Source: Thermoleophilaceae bacterium (GTDB lineage Bacteria; Actinomycetota; Thermoleophilia; Solirubrobacterales; Thermoleophilaceae). Taken from it: a stretch of 7,843 nt of DNA. The DNA lies in contig JACCUO010000242.1 of NCBI GenBank assembly GCA_013811765.1, forward strand, positions 1 through 7,843. The letters are read 5' to 3'. Below, one piece after another: positions 1 to 7,843 of the stretch; position 1 is the first letter of the stretch, and every line of letters begins with the position of its first letter. Position numbers and translations under genes: made by a program. Below the pieces are notes generated by a model that was not told where the DNA came from, ran no database searches, and saw nothing but the letters and a program-made list of their open reading frames with translations.

Positions 1-351
1 GATCAGCGGCCGCCCGAGCGCGGTGAAGAGCGGGTAGCCGCCGCCGTAGAGGGCGTTTGCCTTGATCGCCGGCAGCACGTAGTCGCGGGCGAACTCCTCG
101 CGCGCGTCGACCACGCGGCAGTCCACCGCCCCGAGGTCGAGGGCCTTGCCGCGCACGACGTCGAAATCCTCGCCCGGCTGCCCGAGGTTCACGGTGAGAG
201 CCACGACCTCCGCCTCGTAGGCCTCCTGGATCCACTTCACCATCACGCTCGTGTCGAGCCCGCCCGAATAGAGCAGCAGCACCCGCCCGACCTCATCGGG
301 ATCGGCCTCATAGGAGGCGGTCGTCCTGATCGGCTGGCGCTCCTCGGTCAT
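1..351 (-). CDS. argG: Argininosuccinate synthase, N-terminal part (3' end cut by window edge)
   Basis: ArgG joins citrulline and aspartate, using ATP, to make argininosuccinate, the penultimate step of cytosolic arginine synthesis. The first 117 codons are visible, from an ATG at 351 in an open frame to base 1. The N-type ATP pyrophosphatase PP-loop SGGLDTS lies at residues 29-35, preceded by VLLLY and followed by VMVKWI; ALTVNLGQPGED (51-62) and YPLFTALGRPLI (106-117) are further family landmarks. Roughly 290 C-terminal residues of a usual length near 400 are missing. About 20 residues precede the hydrophobic strand leading into the PP-loop, slightly long, so a later start is possible, but no better ATG exists. 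No clear Shine-Dalgarno sequence is seen. Unlike the other genes here, it is separated from its upstream neighbour (argD) by a 97-base gap with two inverted repeats, so it may have its own control. Family assignment is firm. Confidence 0.95.
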   Translation of the reverse strand, partial: MTEERQPIRTTASYEADPDEVGRVLLLYSGGLDTSVMVKWIQEAYEAEVVALTVNLGQPGEDFDVVRGKALDLGAVDCRVVDAREEFARDYVLPAIKANALYGGGYPLFTALGRPLI

Positions 352-389
352 GGGGCGCGGAACCTAGCAGCGCCTCGTTCATCCGGCCC

Positions 390-428
390 TCGACGCCTTT
401 TGCATCTCAGGCGTGCAGAAAGCGTCGA
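390..428. promoter_or_regulatory. 39-bp imperfect palindrome upstream of argG (operator or stem-loop)
   Basis: Bases 390-404 and 414-428 are inverted copies around an axis at base 409. Of 15 symmetric positions, 13 are Watson-Crick pairs; 397/421 and 400/418 are the exceptions, and one of them can form a G-U wobble on either strand. The loop is 9 bases. Outer arms read TCGACGC/GCGTCGA and inner arms TGCA/TGCA. It lies 38 bases upstream of the argG ATG and 2 bases beyond the hairpin that follows argD. It could be a protein-binding operator (TGCA half-sites faintly recall actinobacterial ARG boxes, but the spacing is wider than in the Streptomyces box I remember) or an RNA stem-loop ending the argD transcript. 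No U-tract follows on the minus strand. The symmetry is seen directly; its function is inference. Confidence 0.45.
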
Positions 429-430
429 GA

Positions 431-449
431 ACGCCGCCGGGGGCGGCGT
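431..449 (-). terminator. Perfect GC-rich hairpin abutting the argD stop (terminator candidate)
   Basis: Bases 431-438 and 442-449 are perfect inverted complements (8 bp, nearly all G-C) around a 3-base loop, and the last base of the argD TGA stop forms one end of the stem. On the minus strand the stem is followed by TCTCGACGCTTTC, with no real run of U, so it is not a canonical intrinsic terminator. Actinobacteria often have U-poor terminator hairpins, and the position directly after the last gene of a tightly overlapping set fits that. It could instead only protect the 3' end of the mRNA, or be an attenuating structure within a transcript continuing into argG. Confidence 0.4.
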
Positions 450-1597
450 CATCGGAGCGCCGCGCCGATGCGTCCCACGGCGTCCTCTATCTCCTCAGGC
501 GTGACCGTCAGCGGCGGCAGCAACCTGATCGTGTCCGGGCCGGTCGCGTTCACGACGAGACGCTGATCGAGCAGCAGCCTGCGGGCGAGGGCCGGAGCGT
601 CTGCCACGCGGAAGGCGTGCATCAGACCGCGTCCGCGCACCTCGAGGCCGAGCGCGCCCAGCGCGGAGGAGAGGGCGCCCCCCTTGCTCAGGACGGCCGC
701 CAGGAAAGCCTCGTCGTCCACCACGTCGAGCACCGCGTTCGCGCCCGCAGCGATCACCGGGCCGCCCGCGAACGTCGATCCGTGGTCGCCGGGCCCGAGC
801 GTGTCCGCGTACTCCGGCGTCGTGATGCACGCCCCGATTGGCAGCCCGCCGCCGAGGCCCTTTGCCACGGTCATCACGTCGGGTCGGACCCCGGCGCCCT
901 CCCAGGCCCAGAGGTCGCCGGTGCGGCCCATGCCGCACTGAATCTCGTCGAAGACGAGCAGCGCGCCGTGGCGGTCACACGCCTCGCGAGCGGCGGAGAG
1001 CATCTCCTCGGAGAGCGGATGGATTCCGGACTCGCCCTGGATCGGCTCGAGCAGCACCGCCGCGGTCTTATCGCTTACCGCCGTGGCGAGCGCGCCGGGG
1101 TCCTCGCGCGAAACGGTCGTGAAGCCGGGCACCAGCGGCGCGAACGGCGCCTGCTTGGCCTCCTGGGGCGTGGCGGAGAGCGCCCCCATCGTGCGGCCGT
1201 GAAAGCCTCCCTCCACGACCACGAAGCCGCCTCCGGGCCGATGCCGGCGGGCAAGCTTGAGCGCGCACTCGACAGCCTCGGCCCCGGAGTTCGCCAGGAA
1301 CACCTTGCCCCCGAGCGATAGCTCCGACAGCCGTGCGGCCAGCCGCATAGCCGGCTCGGTGTAGAAGAGGTTTCCCACGTGCATCAGGCGCCGTGCCTGC
1401 GCGGTCACGGCCTCCACCAGGGCCGGGTGGCAGTGGCCGATCTGCACCACCGAGATGCCCGCGAGGAAGTCGAGGTATTCGTTTCCGTCGGAGTCCCACA
1501 GGCGGGCGCCCTCCCCCCTGACGAACTCGACGGGGTTGCGGGCATACGTGCCCATCGTGGCCCGGCCCTCCAGTGCCTGGAGCTCGGCTAGGGCCAC
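449..1597 (-). CDS. argD: Acetylornithine aminotransferase (class III, PLP-dependent)
   Basis: Transfers an amino group from glutamate to N-acetylglutamate semialdehyde, giving N-acetylornithine; in many bacteria it also serves as the succinyldiaminopimelate aminotransferase of lysine synthesis. The 382-residue product has the class III fold throughout: VRGEGARLWDSDG (26-38), LDFLAGI (42-48), the phosphate-binding NSGAEA (103-108), FHGRTMGALSAT (132-143), LLEPIQGE (182-189), VFDEIQCGMGRTG (215-227, cofactor Asp217), and the Schiff-base lysine K246 in VAKGLGGGLPIG. The start is taken as GTG at 1597, which overlaps the 3' end of argB by 10 nt and has AGGGA 7 nt upstream; the reading frame stays open further upstream, but that extension lies inside argB and is not family-like. 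The ATG at 1555 (MGTYAR) would cut off a normal N-terminal helix. Oddities: Val109 where I expect Asn (GAEAN) and FAGGP (276-280) where FGGNP is usual. ArgD is preferred over other class III enzymes by both motifs and context. Confidence 0.95.
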   Translation of the reverse strand: MALAELQALEGRATMGTYARNPVEFVRGEGARLWDSDGNEYLDFLAGISVVQIGHCHPALVEAVTAQARRLMHVGNLFYTEPAMRLAARLSELSLGGKVFLANSGAEAVECALKLARRHRPGGGFVVVEGGFHGRTMGALSATPQEAKQAPFAPLVPGFTTVSREDPGALATAVSDKTAAVLLEPIQGESGIHPLSEEMLSAAREACDRHGALLVFDEIQCGMGRTGDLWAWEGAGVRPDVMTVAKGLGGGLPIGACITTPEYADTLGPGDHGSTFAGGPVIAAGANAVLDVVDDEAFLAAVLSKGGALSSALGALGLEVRGRGLMHAFRVADAPALARRLLLDQRLVVNATGPDTIRLLPPLTVTPEEIEDAVGRIGAALR

Positions 1598-2427
1598 AGC
1601 TTCGTCCCTATCCCCTTGTTGGTGAACAGCTCGAGCAGCAGCGAGTGCGGGCGCCGGCCGTCGACGATGTGAGCGTTCCTCACCCCACCCGCCAGGGCCT
1701 GCAGGCATGCCTCGAGCTTCGGGCGCATCCCGCCCTGTACGTCAGGGAGCCGGCGCTTGACCTCCTCGGCGGTGGCCTGCGCGATCAGCGACCCCGGGTC
1801 CTTCGGGTCCGCGAGCCAACCCTCGACGTCCGTGAGGAAGATGACCTTGAACGCCCCGAGGGCGGCAGCCACCGCCGCCGCCGCAGCATCCGCGTTCACG
1901 TTGTAGGACTGGCCCTCGGCGTCGGCGCCCACGGAGGCCACCACGGGGATGTAGTCCGCCGCGATGTGGTTGAGCACATCCACGTCCACGCGCGCGATCT
2001 CTCCGACGAAACCGATGTCGCGCTCGCCGGCGAGCTGCTTCTTCACCGTGAACAGCCGCCCGTCGTCGCCGCACAGCCCCACCGCCGGCTGCCCGTGGCG
2101 CCCGAGCAGCAGCACGATGTCCTTGTTCTGCTTGCCGACGAGAACCATCTTCGCCACCTCCACCGTGGCGGCGTCGGAGACCCGCAGACCCTCGACGAAC
2201 TCGACCTTCATGCCCAGCCGCTCCATGTAGGCGGTGATGTCAGGCCCGCCCCCGTGCACGACCACGGGGTTCATCCCAACGTACTTGAGCAGGACGACGT
2301 CACGGGCGAACTCCTCCTTGAGCTCGTCGTCGATCATCGCCGCGCCGCCGTATTTGATCACCACGGTCCTGCCGTGGAAGTCGCGGATATAGGGGAGCGC
2401 CTCGAGGAGGGTTCCGACGTCGCGCAT
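1588..2427 (-). CDS. argB: Acetylglutamate kinase, arginine-sensitive type
   Basis: Phosphorylates N-acetylglutamate with ATP, the second and usually controlled step of arginine synthesis. The 279-residue amino acid kinase protein shows VIKYGGAAM (23-31, phosphate-binding Lys25), VVVHGGGPDI (55-64, acetylglutamate binding), YNVNADAAAAAVAAAL (175-190), FLTDVEGWL (197-205) and GGMRPKLEA (232-240, Lys237). About 20 residues precede the first strand, containing LLEALPYIRDFHG, and the C-terminus reads LLLELFTNKGIGTKL. An N-terminal helix of this kind plus the LFTxxGxGT ending are the marks of hexameric, arginine-inhibited kinases in the literature I know, so feedback inhibition by arginine is inferred. 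The ATG at 2427 shares one base with the argJ stop (TGATG), and GGAAAGGG lies 9 nt upstream; the frame remains open further upstream but only as argJ antiframe. The 3' end overlaps argD by 10 nt. GLCGDDG (117-123) replaces the more usual GLSGKDG. Confidence 0.96.
   Translation of the reverse strand: MRDVGTLLEALPYIRDFHGRTVVIKYGGAAMIDDELKEEFARDVVLLKYVGMNPVVVHGGGPDITAYMERLGMKVEFVEGLRVSDAATVEVAKMVLVGKQNKDIVLLLGRHGQPAVGLCGDDGRLFTVKKQLAGERDIGFVGEIARVDVDVLNHIAADYIPVVASVGADAEGQSYNVNADAAAAAVAAALGAFKVIFLTDVEGWLADPKDPGSLIAQATAEEVKRRLPDVQGGMRPKLEACLQALAGGVRNAHIVDGRRPHSLLLELFTNKGIGTKLWP
1605..1609 (-). promoter_or_regulatory. Ribosome binding site supporting the argD GTG start
   Basis: AGGGA on the minus strand ends 7 nt before the GTG at 1597. 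A second purine run, AGGGGA, lies at 1611-1616. Both are inside the end of argB. They favour the GTG start over the upstream extension or the internal ATG at 1555. Confidence 0.5.
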
Positions 2428-3671
2428 CAGCCACGGCCCTTTCCATACTCGGAGTTGAAGGCCACGTAGGCCTCGGACAGGTCGCTGAAGAAGACCTCGG
2501 TCTCCCCGCCCTCGCCGGGGACCGTGAGCTCGATCTCGACCTCCTCGCGGCCGACGGCCTTCTCCAGCTCGGCAAGCCCGGCCTGGCCGAGCTCGAGGGC
2601 ATCGCCTGCGCTGACCACCGGGAGGCCCTCTATCGCCAGGTCGACGACGAAGGGCTCGCCCTCGGGATATGCCTGTCCGGCGGCCTGGAGGATGCGGCCG
2701 AAGTTCGGGTCGGCGCCGTGCAGGGCGGTCTTCACCAGCGGCGAGTCGGCAACCGCCCGCGCGATCGGCTCGACCGCATCGACCGCCCCGCGCACCACGA
2801 CGCGACCGACCCGCCTGGTGCCCTCCCCATCGCGCACGATCTCGAGGGCGAGCTGGCGCAGCAGCGCGTCGAGGGCCTCCCCCAGCGCCAGCTCGTCCGG
2901 GGTCTCGGGCTCGACCGCGACCCCGCCGGCTCCGTTCGCAAGGGCGAACACGGTGTCGCTCGTGGAGAGCTGGCCGTCCACAGAGATGCGGTCGAACGAG
3001 CGCTTCACACAGACGCCCACAAGCAGGTCGAGCGTGGCTGCGTCGAGCATCGCGTCGGTTTCGACGAAGCAGAACATCGTGGCAAAACGCGGCGAGATCA
3101 TGCCCGCGCCCTTCGCCTGCGCGCACAGCCTCACGGTCCCCGATGGAAGCGCTACGTCCAGCGCACAGCGCTTCGGGCCGGCGTCGCTCGTGAGGATCGA
3201 CTCCGAGAAGGCCCCTGCGCCCTCTCCGAGCTCGCCGCAGGCGGCCGCCACGCCGGCGAGCACCCGCTCCCGCGGCAGCTCGCGGCCGATCGCGCCGGTG
3301 GAGGCCACGCCGACCGCCGCCGGGTCCACCCCCAGCAGCTCGGCCGTACGCGCCTGCATGGCCGTGGCCGTCTCGTAGCCGCGGCGGCCGTCGCCCACGT
3401 TGGAGCAGCCGGAGTTGGCCACCACGGCGCGCAGCCCGTCAAGCCGGGCCTGGCGCGAGACCGTCACGGGGGCGCCAACCCGGGCGTTGGTGGTGAAACG
3501 CGCGGACGAGACGGTGCCCGGCTCCTCGGAGACGAGCACGCCCACGTCGAGGCCCTGAGGCTTGATCCCTGCGGCCACGCCGGCGGCGCGAAACCCACGC
3601 GGGAGTACCGCAGTGTCGAGCTCTGTGACGTGCACCGGGCGCTCCACCCAGCGAGAGCTGAAGAAGCTCAC
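2427..3671 (-). CDS. argJ: Glutamate N-acetyltransferase / ornithine acetyltransferase
   Basis: Moves the acetyl group from N-acetylornithine to glutamate, releasing ornithine and regenerating N-acetylglutamate; some members also use acetyl-CoA, which cannot be judged from sequence. The 414-residue precursor belongs to the ArgJ Ntn-hydrolase-like family and should cut itself before Thr198 in KGAGMISPRFATM (187-199), producing alpha and beta chains with Thr198 as nucleophile. Other landmarks are GFRAAGVAAGIK (26-37), ANSGCSN (85-91), VASTGAIGR (122-130), KTALHGADPNFGRIL (314-328) and the C-terminal YVAFNSEYG (402-410). The start is GTG at 3671: it overlaps the argC stop as GTGA, and GAGGGG sits 5 nt upstream. 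Later GTGs at codons 9 and 13 are possible. The usual VDGDxSTND motif reads VDGQLSTSD (231-239), and NSGxANAxTG reads NSGCSNVGDG, so some family positions differ. Context in argCJBD makes the assignment firm. Confidence 0.95.
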   Translation of the reverse strand: MSFFSSRWVERPVHVTELDTAVLPRGFRAAGVAAGIKPQGLDVGVLVSEEPGTVSSARFTTNARVGAPVTVSRQARLDGLRAVVANSGCSNVGDGRRGYETATAMQARTAELLGVDPAAVGVASTGAIGRELPRERVLAGVAAACGELGEGAGAFSESILTSDAGPKRCALDVALPSGTVRLCAQAKGAGMISPRFATMFCFVETDAMLDAATLDLLVGVCVKRSFDRISVDGQLSTSDTVFALANGAGGVAVEPETPDELALGEALDALLRQLALEIVRDGEGTRRVGRVVVRGAVDAVEPIARAVADSPLVKTALHGADPNFGRILQAAGQAYPEGEPFVVDLAIEGLPVVSAGDALELGQAGLAELEKAVGREEVEIELTVPGEGGETEVFFSDLSEAYVAFNSEYGKGRG

Positions 3672-4646
3672 AGGAGCCCCTCGGTCTCCGGTAGGCCGAG
3701 CATCAGGTTCAAGCACTGGACCGCCTGGCCGGCCGCGCCCTTCCACAGGTTGTCGATCGCGGCGAAGGCCAGCACCCGGCCGGTGGCCGGCTCGACGGTG
3801 GCGTGGATCCGGCAGACGTTGGTGTCTCGCACGTCGCGCACGCCCGGCGGAGAGTCGGCCGGCTCGACGAAGGGCTCGCCCTCGTAGGCCTCCCGCAGGA
3901 GCTCGCGTACCTCCTCGGCGGTCACATCCCGCGAGGGGGTCACATAGCAGCTGGCCAGCAGCCCCTGGTCGATCGGCAGCAGGTGCGGCGTGAAGGTCAC
4001 CGGGAGTCCGCCGGGCAATTCCTGGTCGAGCTCTGCCCGGTGCCGGTGGCCCTCGACCTTGTAGGCGCTCACGTTCCCGTCGACCGACACGAAGTGCGTG
4101 GTGCCGGTGGCCTCCCGGCCCGCGCCGGACACGCCCGACTTGGCGTCCACGACCACGTCCGTGGCCAGCTCGGCCAGTGGAAGCAGTGCCAGCAGCGCCG
4201 CCGTGGGATAGCACCCGGGGGCTCCCACGAGCTCCGCCGCGGCGATCCGGTCGCGGTGTGCCTCGGGGAGGCCGTAGACCGCGCGCTCCAGCAGCTCGGG
4301 CGCCTCGTGCGGCTGGTAGTGCTCCTCATACAGCGCGCGCGAGAGGCGAAAGTCCGCGGAGAGGTCCACCACCTTGAGGCCCCGCTCGAGCAGCGCCGCG
4401 ACTGCCGGCGCCGAGGCACCGTGGGGATAGGCCACGAGCACGGCATCCGCGCGCTCGGCGATCGCCGCGGCATCGAAGCCTTCGAGCACGAGATCAACCC
4501 GGTGGCGGGGGTACACGTCCGAGAGCCTGCGCCCGGCATCCGTGCGGGCGGTGACCGCCGCGAGCTCCAGCGACGGGTGGCGAGAGACGATGGCGGCGGC
4601 CAGCGCCCCGGCAAAGCCGGCGGCGCCGACGACGGCCACCCGATGG

Positions 4647-4654
<8 letters not shown>
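3668..4654 (-). CDS. argC: N-acetyl-gamma-glutamyl-phosphate reductase
   Basis: Reduces N-acetylglutamyl phosphate with NADPH to N-acetylglutamate semialdehyde, between the ArgB and ArgD steps. The 328-residue protein begins with a Rossmann strand and the glycine-rich loop VVGAAGFAG (8-16). It carries the family's ADAVLVAYPHGAS (69-81) and VVDLSADFRL (95-104), the active-site cysteine C148 in GAPGCYPTA (144-152), SGVSGAGR (173-180), the HRH motif at 203-205 (likely general base region), and a C-terminal AIDNLWKGAAGQAVQ segment typical of ArgC. Length is normal for the shorter ArgC type. The start is GTG at 4654, overlapping the end of pheT by 8 nt, with a strong GGAGGG 7 nt upstream. The downstream end overlaps argJ by 4 nt. 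This is the first arginine gene of the cluster and has no room for its own promoter between it and pheT, though a promoter inside pheT cannot be excluded. Confidence 0.96.
3677..3682 (-). promoter_or_regulatory. Ribosome binding site supporting the argJ GTG start
   Basis: GAGGGG on the minus strand lies 5 nt upstream of the GTG at 3671, within the last codons of argC. Together with the GTGA overlap it selects this start over the in-frame GTG codons 8 and 12 positions later. Confidence 0.5.

Positions 4655-7843
<3,189 letters not shown>

Noticed and set aside
361..366. TAGGTT as a -10 element for a near-leaderless argG transcript
   Set aside because: It fits TANNNT and would start transcription a few bases before the ATG, which would suit the absence of a Shine-Dalgarno sequence, but no -35-like hexamer is found at a suitable distance and such a hexamer occurs easily by chance.
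379..405. Possible 8-codon leader peptide (MQKASRAG) before argG
   Set aside because: Only one Arg codon (AGG), no Shine-Dalgarno sequence, and the start lies in the loop of the palindrome. It does not make a convincing arginine attenuator.
1598..1708. N-terminal extension of argD by 37 codons
   Set aside because: It lies wholly within argB, its translation is unlike any ArgD N-terminus, and the GTG at 1597 has a fitting ribosome binding site and a family-like first helix.
2645..3884. A 20-nt exact direct repeat (2645-2664 and 3865-3884)
   Set aside because: Both copies encode the short peptide EGEPFV in argJ and argC with the same preferred codons. Flanks diverge at once, so this is most likely coincidence of codon bias and not a mobile or recombination repeat.
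2718..3887. Plus-strand open frame of 389 codons antisense to argJ and argC
   Set aside because: Same reason: low-complexity Arg/His/Gly-rich translation with no family resemblance, no plausible start signal, and complete overlap with well-supported genes.

Overview
The window is very GC-rich, and every supportable gene lies on the minus strand, so it is read from the right edge to the left. In transcription order it holds pheS (5' end cut off by the right edge), pheT, argC, argJ, argB, argD and argG (3' end cut off by the left edge). The base composition, GTG starts, and the pheST-argCJBD arrangement known from Streptomyces and Mycobacterium point to an actinobacterium. The ArgG and ArgD N-termini look to me most like the deep-branching Thermoleophilia/Solirubrobacterales, but that is an impression from memory, not a search result.

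Right half (about 4647-7843): the two subunits of phenylalanyl-tRNA synthetase, joined by an ATGA stop/start overlap. Left half (1-4654): arginine biosynthesis. ArgB phosphorylates N-acetylglutamate, ArgC reduces it to the semialdehyde, ArgD transaminates it to N-acetylornithine, ArgJ releases ornithine and recycles the acetyl group, and ArgG works later, on citrulline. pheS through argD are packed with no intergenic bases: each start codon overlaps the previous stop (pheS/pheT 4 nt, pheT/argC 8 nt, argC/argJ 4 nt, argJ/argB 1 nt, argB/argD 10 nt). This implies one transcript with translational coupling. Three starts (argC, argJ, argD) are GTG and are fixed by these overlaps and upstream Shine-Dalgarno-like sequences.

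The only non-coding stretch is the 97-base gap 352-448 between argD and argG. It carries two adjacent inverted repeats: a perfect 8-bp GC hairpin abutting the argD stop, and a 39-bp near-perfect dyad. They are either a terminator lacking a U-tract or a control site for argG. argF and argR, which sit between argD and argG in the Streptomyces/Mycobacterium cluster, are absent here, so the ornithine-to-citrulline step and the arginine repressor must be encoded elsewhere if they exist.

This is a housekeeping region. I see no mobile element, CRISPR array, RNA gene or unknown system. The points worth a second look are the argD-argG gap, the missing argF/argR, a four-cysteine element in PheS, and family-motif deviations in ArgJ and ArgD.
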